Source: Nocardiopsis sp. JB363 (GTDB lineage: Bacteria > Actinomycetota > Actinomycetes > Streptosporangiales > Streptosporangiaceae). From it: 59,395 nt of DNA. The position numbers were made by a program, and so were the translations under genes. The notes below the pieces were generated by a model, which did no database searches, was not told the DNA's origin, and saw only the letters and a list, made by a program, of their open reading frames with translations. Where the stretch lies: the NCBI RefSeq assembly GCF_900143625.1, contig NZ_FRFF01000150.1, positions 1-59,395 on the forward strand, in the 5' to 3' direction. The number at the start of each line of letters is the position of its first letter. Position 1 is the first letter of the stretch. Of this stretch, positions 15,205 to 22,141 are shown in pieces.

Positions 15205-16191
15205 TCATCGGTCGAGCCGGGAGCCCAGAGCGTGGAGACGGTCGGTGACCTCCGGTGGGGCCGCCAGCGTGAACTCGGCGCCCAGGGCCAGCAGCACCGC
15301 GGCGTACTGGCAGACCAGATCGACGGTGTCGGCGCTGAGCCGTGCCCGACAACGCCCGTCGTCCAGCGGGGTGAGGGAACCGGGCAGGGGCCCGTACACG
15401 CGACGGCGCACCTCCTCGGCGGACAGTTCCAGGGTGAGCGTGGCGGTGTACCGGTACTCGCCGCGCGCGAAGTGGCGGGTGAGGAAGGTCGCCGGGTCGG
15501 GTGCGGGCAGCTCTCGGGGTTCGAATCGCCCGTGGGTGGGCCTCGGGTCGCTCATCCGGTCCACCCGGAAGGTCCGCCAGGCCGCGCGGTCGATGTCGTG
15601 GGCGATGAGGTACCAGTGCCCCCCGTGCAGGACCAGGTGGTGGGGTTCGACGCGGCGTTCGGTGTGGCTACCGGAACGGGAACGGTGGACCAGGTCGGTG
15701 ACCACCCGGTCGCGGCTGTTGGCGGCCAGCGCGCCCAGGACCGTGGGGTCCACGCCCGGGGTGTCGGGGTGGGGCACGGTCGAGGTCGCCCCGCCCACCG
15801 CGGCCAAGCGGGGTCGCAGACGGGCCGGGAGCACCCGTTCGAGCTTGGCCAGGGCACGCAGCGCACTGTCGCCCACGCCCTGCACGGTGGCCAACCCCAT
15901 GGCGATGGCCACGGCCTCGTCGTCGTCCAACAACAGCGGTGGCAGGTCGCGTCCGGAGACCAACCGATAACCACCGGCGGCACCGGGGGTCCCCTCGACC
16001 CGGTAGTCGAGGTCGCGCAGGCGTTCCACGTCGCGGCGCAGTGTCCGAGCGCTGACGCCGAGTCGTTCGGTGAGTTCGGCACCACTCCACTCCCGGCGCA
16101 CCTGAAGCAGGGACAACAGGCGCAGCAGCCGCTGCGGCACCCCCGCGCGGACCGACTCGGTCTCGACCATGTCCACCATGGTGCCGGCCAT
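15205..16191 (-). CDS. WYL-domain helix-turn-helix transcriptional regulator
   Basis: A 328-residue regulator of the YafY/DeoR type. The N-terminal HTH_11 domain (RLLRLLSLLQVRREWSGAEL, then RTLRRDVERLRDL) binds DNA; the central WYL domain (PHHLVLHGGHWYLIAHDID, about residues 150-215) is a ligand-sensing SH3-like fold, and the C-terminal WCX region completes the family layout. It diverges from the FAD oxidase gene 41 bases away, so that gene is a likely target. Three in-frame ATG codons within 22 bases make the exact start uncertain; the first is used here. Confidence 0.88.
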   Translation of the reverse strand: MAGTMVDMVETESVRAGVPQRLLRLLSLLQVRREWSGAELTERLGVSARTLRRDVERLRDLDYRVEGTPGAAGGYRLVSGRDLPPLLLDDDEAVAIAMGLATVQGVGDSALRALAKLERVLPARLRPRLAAVGGATSTVPHPDTPGVDPTVLGALAANSRDRVVTDLVHRSRSGSHTERRVEPHHLVLHGGHWYLIAHDIDRAAWRTFRVDRMSDPRPTHGRFEPRELPAPDPATFLTRHFARGEYRYTATLTLELSAEEVRRRVYGPLPGSLTPLDDGRCRARLSADTVDLVCQYAAVLLALGAEFTLAAPPEVTDRLHALGSRLDR

Positions 16192-16232
16192 CGCGGCCGT
16201 GATGTGACCGCATTGGTCTCTACCGTGACCAC

Positions 16233-17627
16233 ATGAGCGATCAGAAGTACACGAACGACGTGACGAAGACGCTGCGGGCGCACCTGGGCCGGGCACGCGC
16301 GGACCTGGTCCGCGAACCCGGTGAGGAGGGCTTCGAGCGGGCCCGCACCGGCACTCAACTGCTGTCCCCGCACACACCCGACGCCGTACTGCGCGCGGCC
16401 GGCGCCGAGGACGTGCGGACCGCCGTACGCACCGCCGCCGAACTGGGCGTACCCGTGGCCGCGCAACGCACCGGGCACGGCCGCGGCACCGGGATGTCCG
16501 GCGGAATCCTGGTGGACACCACCTCTTTGGACACCGTGGAGGTGGATCCCCGACGCCGCACCACTCGTGTCGGGGCCGGGGCCACCTGGCAGGACGTCAT
16601 CGACGCCGCCGCCCCGCACGGTCTCGCACCCCTGTCGGGCAGCGCGCCCGGGGTGGGCGCGATCTCCTACACCCTGGGCGGCGGGATGTCGCTGATGGGC
16701 CGCCTGCACGGGTACGCCGCCGACCACGTGCACGCACTGGATCTGGTCACCCCCGACGGTGAGACCCATCGGGTGACGGCCGAGACCGAGCCGGATCTGT
16801 TCTGGGCACTGCGCGGCGGTGGCGGATCGTTCGGCCTGGTCACCGGGGTGGAGTTCGACCTGTTCCCGGTCGCCCGTCTGTACGGCGGCAGCCTGTACCT
16901 GGACGCCACCGACGCTCCCGAGACCCTGGCCGCGTGGCTGCGCTGGACCGCCACGGTGCCCGAGGAGATGACCTCCGGGGCCTCCGCCATGGTCTACCCC
17001 GACGTGGAGGGCGTGCCCGAGGCGATGCGCGGCCGGATGGTGGTCCAGCTGTCCGTGGCCTGGTGCGGCCCGCTGAAGGAGGGGCCGGCGTGGGTGGAGC
17101 CACTGCGGTCCATCGCGCCCGCCCTCAGGGACACCACGCGCGTCCTGCCCTACGCCGAGTCGGGGACGGTCTTCGACGACCACGACGACCCGGCGCCCTA
17201 CCGGGGCCGCGCGATGATGCTCACCGACCCGGGCGAGGACGCGATGACCGCGCTGTCGAAGCTGTTGGCGGCCGACCGTCCCTTCATGAGCCTGGGGTCG
17301 CTGCGTCACCTGGGCGGGGCCATGTCACGACCACCGAAGGTTCCGGCCTCGGTGAGCCACCGTGCCGCCACCCACACCCTGGGCGCGCTCACCTTCGCCA
17401 CCCCGCATGACACCGACGCCATGGCGGATCTGCGCGCGGAGGCCACCGGCCTGTTCACCGAACACACCCTGGGGCTCGCGGGCAACCTCAACTTCGGTCC
17501 GGTCCCCACCACGGACGTGGCACGCATGTACGAACCCGACACCCTGGCACGGCTCGTCGCGATCCGGGATCGGGTGGACCCGCACGGCCGCGTCCACACC
17601 AACCGGCCCCTGCCCCCGCGACGGTGA
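16233..17627 (+). CDS. FAD-binding oxidoreductase, berberine-bridge-enzyme-like
   Basis: A 464-residue flavin oxidase. The FAD_binding_4 domain spans about residues 40-210: the pyrophosphate loop is AAQRTGHGRGTGMSGG, with a His in the position used for covalent flavin attachment, followed by GVGAISYTLGGGMSLMGR and DLFWALRGGGGSFG. The C-terminal BBE segment (ARLVAIRDRVDPHGRVHTNR) covers the flavin. Substrates in this family are alcohols, sugars or alkaloid-like compounds; none can be predicted. A TACCGT hexamer six bases before the ATG suggests a leaderless transcript, lying in the divergent region shared with the WYL regulator. Confidence 0.9.
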   Translation: MSDQKYTNDVTKTLRAHLGRARADLVREPGEEGFERARTGTQLLSPHTPDAVLRAAGAEDVRTAVRTAAELGVPVAAQRTGHGRGTGMSGGILVDTTSLDTVEVDPRRRTTRVGAGATWQDVIDAAAPHGLAPLSGSAPGVGAISYTLGGGMSLMGRLHGYAADHVHALDLVTPDGETHRVTAETEPDLFWALRGGGGSFGLVTGVEFDLFPVARLYGGSLYLDATDAPETLAAWLRWTATVPEEMTSGASAMVYPDVEGVPEAMRGRMVVQLSVAWCGPLKEGPAWVEPLRSIAPALRDTTRVLPYAESGTVFDDHDDPAPYRGRAMMLTDPGEDAMTALSKLLAADRPFMSLGSLRHLGGAMSRPPKVPASVSHRAATHTLGALTFATPHDTDAMADLRAEATGLFTEHTLGLAGNLNFGPVPTTDVARMYEPDTLARLVAIRDRVDPHGRVHTNRPLPPRR

Positions 17628-17651
17628 GAGACCACAAGGCGTGTCCCCTGC

Positions 17652-17680
17652 TTGCCGCCGGAGAGGGCGCCGCCTAGAGT
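17652..17680 (+). promoter_or_regulatory. Promoter of the alpha/beta hydrolase gene
   Basis: TTGCCG and TAGAGT are separated by exactly 17 bases, 33 bases before the ATG of the hydrolase. Both hexamers fit a housekeeping sigma-70-type promoter in actinobacteria. Confidence 0.55.
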
Positions 17681-17712
17681 GCGGGCACCACCGAGCGGGA
17701 GGCGCGAACTGC

Positions 17713-18534
17713 ATGCGGGACACCACGGTCGAACTCCACGGGCGCGAGGTCGCCTACACCGACATCGGCGACCCCGACGGCACCCCCGTCCTGTTCTTCC
17801 ACGGCGCCCCGATGAGCCGACGGAACCTGGGCGACCAGCACACCGAGTTCGCGGAAGCCGGTCTGCGGGTGCTCACCCCGGACCGGCCCGGGTACGGCGG
17901 TTCGGCCCCCGCCCCGGGGCGCACCCTCACCGACTGGGCCGACGACATGGCCGCCTTCGCCGACGCTCTGGGCCTGGACCGGTTCCTGGTGGCCGCGCAC
18001 TCCTCCGGCGGCCCCTACGGTGTGGTCACCGCCGCCCTGCTGCCCGACCGGGTGCGCGGCACGGTCGTCCTGGGCGGGGTCACCGACTTCGCCTGGGCAC
18101 CGGCCTGGGAGGGCTACTCACCGGACGAGTGCGCCATGATGCGGCTGCCCGACGAGAAGGCCGCCCTGGAATGGGGCGAGCGCAACCTCGGCGAAGGCCC
18201 CTCCGAGTGGCCCGAACCGGACCGGAAGCTGTTCGCCACCCGACACGTCCCGCACCTGGCCGCCTCGGCCAAGGAGGCGTTCGCCCAAGGGGTGGGCGGC
18301 TACACCCAGGACGCCTGGGTCCAGGGCCGCCCCTGGACCTTCGACCCCACGGCCGTCGCCGCCTCGTTCCTGGTGGCGCACGGTGACCAGGACACCGTGG
18401 TGCCCCTGGTGCACGCCACGCACACCGCCGGGCTCGTACCCGGGACCGAACTACGGATGCTGCCAGACCATGGCCACGTCACCGTGCTGTGGGAACTCCC
18501 CGGGATGCTCACCGAACTGCGCGAACGTCGCTGA
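17713..18534 (+). CDS. Alpha/beta hydrolase
   Basis: A 273-residue alpha/beta hydrolase. The oxyanion region is LFFHGAPMSRR (about residue 30), the nucleophile elbow is AAHSSGGPYG (variant of GxSxG, Ser near 97), an acid is likely in the HGDQDTV stretch (about 224) and the catalytic His is in PDHGHVTV (about 254). It resembles the proline-iminopeptidase/haloperoxidase-like group; the substrate is unknown. GGGAGG about ten bases upstream supports the ATG over the much longer frame that overlaps the FAD oxidase. Confidence 0.9.
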   Translation: MRDTTVELHGREVAYTDIGDPDGTPVLFFHGAPMSRRNLGDQHTEFAEAGLRVLTPDRPGYGGSAPAPGRTLTDWADDMAAFADALGLDRFLVAAHSSGGPYGVVTAALLPDRVRGTVVLGGVTDFAWAPAWEGYSPDECAMMRLPDEKAALEWGERNLGEGPSEWPEPDRKLFATRHVPHLAASAKEAFAQGVGGYTQDAWVQGRPWTFDPTAVAASFLVAHGDQDTVVPLVHATHTAGLVPGTELRMLPDHGHVTVLWELPGMLTELRERR

Positions 18535-18581
18535 GGACCGCCGCCCGTGTGAGCGGCCGCACGGCCTAAGGTGGTTCGACG

Positions 18582-19445
18582 ATGAACAACACCGAACAAA
18601 GACCTCAGTCCCCGGTCGGAGCGCACGTTCCGGTCGCGGGCGGTATGGCCACCAAGGGCCTGGCCTACGCGGACAAGATCGGCGCCGAGACCGTCCAGGT
18701 GTTCGTGTCCAACCCTCGCGGGTGGGCCACGAACGACGGCGACCCCACGCAGGACGCGATGATGCGCGAGCGCACCGACCTGCCCGTGTTCGTGCACGCC
18801 CCCTACCTGATCAACCCGGGCACCCCCAACGAGGAGACCGCCGCCAAGTCGATCACCTCGATGGAGCACGCGCTGCGGCGCAGCGCTCGGATCGGCGCGC
18901 TGGGCGCGGTCATGCACACCGGTTCGGCGGTCTCGGGCACCCGTGAGGACGGGTTGGCCCGCGCCCGTGAACGGCTGCTGCCGATGCTGGAGCGCCTGGG
19001 CGAGGACGTGCCCCCGCTGCTGCTGGAGCCGATGGCCGGGCAGGGCCAGGTGCTGTGCGCCACCGTCGACGACCTGGTCCCCTACTTCGAGGCCCTGGAC
19101 TGGCATCCCAACGTGGGTGTGTGCCTGGACACCGCGCACCTGTTCGCGGCCGGGCACGACATCTCCACCGTCGAGGGCATGCGCGAGGCACTGGACCGCT
19201 TCGGCGAGGTGGTGGGCGCCGACCGGCTCAAGCTCATCCACTGCAACGACTCCAAGGCGCCGTGCGGCAGCAACAAGGACCGGCACGAGAACATCGGTAA
19301 GGGCCACATCGGCGCCGAGCCGTTCGCCGAGCTGTTCCGCCACCCGGTGACCGCCGGGGTCCCCATCACCCTGGAGACCCCCGGCCCGGAGGGCCCCCAC
19401 TCCGAGGACGTGACCACCCTCAAGAAACTGCGCGAGCAGGCCTGA
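18582..19445 (+). CDS. nfo: Deoxyribonuclease IV (AP endonuclease)
   Basis: A 287-residue TIM-barrel endonuclease IV that cleaves DNA 5' of abasic sites in base-excision repair with three zinc ions. The metal-ligand motifs appear in order: VFVHAPYLIN, AVMHTGSAV, LLLEPMAGQG, CLDTAHLFAAGHD, LIHCNDSK, HENIGKGHIG and ITLETPGPEG. Length is normal for the family. A TAAGGT hexamer ten bases before the ATG suggests a very short leader. A bidirectional terminator follows. Confidence 0.95.
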   Translation: MNNTEQRPQSPVGAHVPVAGGMATKGLAYADKIGAETVQVFVSNPRGWATNDGDPTQDAMMRERTDLPVFVHAPYLINPGTPNEETAAKSITSMEHALRRSARIGALGAVMHTGSAVSGTREDGLARARERLLPMLERLGEDVPPLLLEPMAGQGQVLCATVDDLVPYFEALDWHPNVGVCLDTAHLFAAGHDISTVEGMREALDRFGEVVGADRLKLIHCNDSKAPCGSNKDRHENIGKGHIGAEPFAELFRHPVTAGVPITLETPGPEGPHSEDVTTLKKLREQA

Positions 19446-19460
19446 GACGGCACCGACCGC

Positions 19461-19495
19461 CGGGCCCGCCGGATCTTCCTGATTCGGCGGGCCCG
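19461..19495. terminator. Bidirectional terminator, nfo and MFS gene
   Basis: CGGGCCCGCCG and CGGCGGGCCCG form an 11-bp perfect stem with a 13-base loop. It fills the 56-base gap between two convergent genes and is followed by TCTCGTT on the plus strand. Confidence 0.75.
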
Positions 19496-19501
19496 TCTCG
19501 T

Positions 19502-20785
19502 TCAGCCCTCCCGGGCCTCCTCGGACAGTGCCAGGTCGGCCCGGCGGGCCGTCTCCACGATGACCTTCCGGGCGAGGAGCGCGGTGACGGCCATGATCAG
19601 CCCACCGACCAGGAACGGCAGCGCGAGGTCGACGCGTCCGATCAGCCCGCCCAACAGCGCCCCGATCGGGGTGACGCCCCAACCGATCATCCTGCTGACC
19701 CCGGCGACCCGCCCGCGCACATGGTCGGGGACCACGGTCTGGTGGTAGGGACTCGCCGCGATGTTGGAGGCCACGACGCAAAAACCGAGCCCCGACAGGG
19801 CGACGAAGGCCATGTAGGGGTCGGGGGCCAGGGCCACACCGACCGAACAGGCCGCCACCGCCAGGTAGCCGCCGAGAACGACCATCCGCCGCCCCCATCG
19901 AAGGATCAGCCGGTCGGTCACCACGGTGGCGAGGACACCGCCGATCGCGGACGACAAGGTGAAGACCCCGAAGAGCACGGCGGGGACGCCGAGCCCCTCC
20001 CGCGCGTAGAGCACCAGCACGGCGCCGCCCATGTTCACGCCGATCATCATCCCCGCGTTGCAGAACATGTTGCCGCGCAGGATCCGATCACCGAAGACCT
20101 GCCGGAATCCCTCCCCGGTCGAACGCAGGAACCCCTCGGGTTCGGCGGACACGTCCTCCTCTACCGCGGGGACGGAGCGGCGCCACACCATCGGGACGGC
20201 GCACAGCAACACCACGCACAGGGCGTAGGAACCGGCGATCCCCAGTAGTGGCGCCGCCGCCCCGGCGGCGAACAGGAACCCGGACACCGGCCGTCCCAGG
20301 CAGTCCTGGGCGACCAACCGGCCCCCTTCGACCCGACTGTTGGCCCGGTCCAGCAGACGTTTGGGCACCAGTCGGACCACCGCGATCCGGCCGGCCGGAT
20401 CGGTGACGGTCTCACAGGCGATGACCGCGAAGATCGCCGCGTACAGCACCTGGATCGACAGGTTCCCGGTCACCAGGGACAGCAACAAGGCGACCATGAC
20501 CAGGGTGGCGAGCGTGTTGGACACGACCATGGCGCGCATCCGGTGCACACGGTCGATGAGCACCCCCGACAGCGGGGCCAGCAGCAGCCAGGGCAGGAAC
20601 CGCACCGCGGTCAACCCGGAGATGAGCAGCGGGTCCTGGGTGAGGGAGACGGCGATCAGCGGCAGCGCCACGACGAGCATGCCGTCGGCCAGGTTGGTGA
20701 AGACGCCGGCGCCCCAGAAGCGGTGGAAGTCGGCGCCCAGACGTTCGGGGCGGGCGGTGTTCGAGGTGGTGGGTCCGGTGGTCAT
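19502..20785 (-). CDS. MFS transporter, probable drug efflux
   Basis: A 427-residue major facilitator with about twelve helices, of the enterobactin-exporter/MFS_3 type. The loop between helices 2 and 3 has GVLIDRVHRMRAMVVSN, corresponding to the family motif A, and the repeated loop in the second half is VVTDRLILRWGRRMVV. The DPAGRIAVVRLVPKR region follows the helix 4-5 loop. It lies 38 bases behind an ArsR-like regulator and is probably its controlled target in one transcript. Export of a small toxic molecule is inferred; the substrate is unknown. Confidence 0.88.
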   Translation of the reverse strand: MTTGPTTSNTARPERLGADFHRFWGAGVFTNLADGMLVVALPLIAVSLTQDPLLISGLTAVRFLPWLLLAPLSGVLIDRVHRMRAMVVSNTLATLVMVALLLSLVTGNLSIQVLYAAIFAVIACETVTDPAGRIAVVRLVPKRLLDRANSRVEGGRLVAQDCLGRPVSGFLFAAGAAAPLLGIAGSYALCVVLLCAVPMVWRRSVPAVEEDVSAEPEGFLRSTGEGFRQVFGDRILRGNMFCNAGMMIGVNMGGAVLVLYAREGLGVPAVLFGVFTLSSAIGGVLATVVTDRLILRWGRRMVVLGGYLAVAACSVGVALAPDPYMAFVALSGLGFCVVASNIAASPYHQTVVPDHVRGRVAGVSRMIGWGVTPIGALLGGLIGRVDLALPFLVGGLIMAVTALLARKVIVETARRADLALSEEAREG

Positions 20786-20823
20786 GGTGGGGCTCCTGAT
20801 GGGGGGTGGTTTCTCAGGTGGCG

Positions 20824-21462
20824 CTACCGTTCGTCGGGTTCGACGTCCCCCTCGACGAGGTCGGGGAACAGGTCGGTCTGCAACTCGACCGATTCGGTGT
20901 CGGGATGGCTCTGGGCGGTACGGCCCTCGAAACGGTGGGTCCAGGCGCGAATGAAGTCCTGGAGCTCACCGGCGAACTCCTCGGTCTCCTCCGGGGTCAT
21001 CCGCGCGTGGGAGACCGAGTCCTGCATGGCCTGTCGCCAGCGGCGCACCCTCGGGGCGTCGGGCCGCTTCTCGACCAGGGCGTGCCAGCGGTCGAGACGT
21101 TCCCGGCGCCCCGCGTAGTAGCGGTCCAGGACGATCTCCGCGGCTTCCCTGGTGGCCGGGTCGCGCAGGTGGTCGATTCCGTTGAAACGCCAGCCGCCCG
21201 AGCGGATCCGCCACCAACGGTCCCGTTTGCCCGTGTGTCCGGGGTCGGCCTCCACGAACCCGAAGCGGGCCAGTTGGCGCAGGTGGTAGCTGGTGGAGCC
21301 GCTGCTCTCCCCCAGGCGTTCGCCCAGGATGGTGGCGGTGGCCGGGCCCCGGGACTGGAGATCGTCCAGGATGCGGGCACGCAGCGGGTGGGCCAGGCCG
21401 CGCAGGGCCTCGGCACCCACGTCCATGGGCCGGGGTGCGGTGGGTTCGGGTTCCTCGCTCAT
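20824..21462 (-). CDS. ArsR-like helix-turn-helix regulator
   Basis: A 212-residue regulator: winged helix at residues 15-90 (LRGLAHPLRARILDDL, then GSTSYHLRQLARFGFVE) and a helical C-terminal effector region rich in Trp and Arg. Members of this class repress neighbouring MFS pumps. No metal-binding Cys motif is present, so it probably senses an organic ligand. The MFS gene follows directly. An AT-rich patch with inverted repeats lies immediately upstream and overlaps the probable promoter (TAATGT six bases before the ATG). Confidence 0.87.
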   Translation of the reverse strand: MSEEPEPTAPRPMDVGAEALRGLAHPLRARILDDLQSRGPATATILGERLGESSGSTSYHLRQLARFGFVEADPGHTGKRDRWWRIRSGGWRFNGIDHLRDPATREAAEIVLDRYYAGRRERLDRWHALVEKRPDAPRVRRWRQAMQDSVSHARMTPEETEEFAGELQDFIRAWTHRFEGRTAQSHPDTESVELQTDLFPDLVEGDVEPDER

Positions 21463-21478
21463 ACCGGAACATTACTCC

Positions 21479-21507
21479 AAAGACATCTTTGCAAAAAGAT
21501 CTTTGCA
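21479..21507. promoter_or_regulatory. Operator of the ArsR-like/MFS operon
   Basis: In a GC-rich genome this stretch is strongly AT-rich. It holds AAAGACATCTTT (imperfect dyad), TGCAAA-N6-TTTGCA (perfect dyad at 21490-21507) and two direct copies of ATCTTTGCA 14 bases apart. It lies 17-45 bases upstream of the regulator's ATG, over the presumed -35 region. A further dyad, TTTCCTTTGGAAA, follows just upstream. Confidence 0.6.
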
Positions 21508-21648
21508 GAATTTCCTTTGGAAAACTTTCGGAAACCGCCACCGCCGAAGCGGGAACCTTCTCCTCGTCACTCGCCGTCGTATGGGTGACAATGGGAATGA
21601 GCGCCCACCGAGGCGCAGGGGTTTCGAGGCGAAGGAGAGTGTCACCGC

Positions 21649-22005
21649 ATGGATCCGGTTTCCATGGTCATCGGGGTGGCCATCGCGGTCGGGGGCTACC
21701 TCGCGGGCCGGCACACCACCAGACGCCGGATCACCCGACAACTCCAGCCCCACCAGCACGACCCTCGCGCTCTCCAAGGGGACCAGGGCCGCCCCGGAAA
21801 CCCCCAGCCCATCTGCGGCTGCGGCCACAACCTCGTCTTCCACGACCAGGAGACCAAGCGCTGCCTGACCCAGGTCGTCATCCCCGGGCGCTGGACGGGA
21901 CAGTCCGACTCCACCTACCGACAGTGCATGTGCCAGGGTTACCGCGGCCCCACGCCCGTCGACGAGTTCTACGCCCCCGACTACCTCGACGGCAGCGGCC
22001 CCTGA
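21649..22005 (+). CDS. Small membrane-anchored Cys-rich protein, unknown function
   Basis: A 118-residue protein with an N-terminal hydrophobic segment (residues 4-20, VSMVIGVAIAVGGYLAG), a basic stretch, and a conserved-looking Cys/His cluster: CGCGHNLVFHDQETKRC and later CMCQGY. The CGCGH...FHD...C arrangement suggests a metal-binding knuckle facing the cytoplasm. I recall similar hypothetical proteins in streptomycetes but no function. AAGGAGAG eight bases upstream gives a strong ribosome-binding site. Confidence 0.75.
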   Translation: MDPVSMVIGVAIAVGGYLAGRHTTRRRITRQLQPHQHDPRALQGDQGRPGNPQPICGCGHNLVFHDQETKRCLTQVVIPGRWTGQSDSTYRQCMCQGYRGPTPVDEFYAPDYLDGSGP

Positions 22006-22141
22006 ACCCCGCCGGGACCGACCACCTCCACGGATGGGGGAACCTGGGTGTGACGGACCGACGACGTGCCGGGGTGACAACACCCTCGTGCGCCGCGAGA
22101 ATGTCCGCGCACCGAACAGCCGAAGAGTGGACGTTGAGCAA

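Noticed and set aside
15158..15352. Longer Nif3 frame extending 65 codons upstream
   Set aside because: The added residues are Arg/Ser-rich with no family match, and they would overlap the WYL regulator gene on the same strand.
15552..17309. 585-codon minus-strand frame across the WYL regulator and FAD oxidase genes
   Set aside because: It runs out of frame through two recognisable genes on opposite strands and shows no domain.
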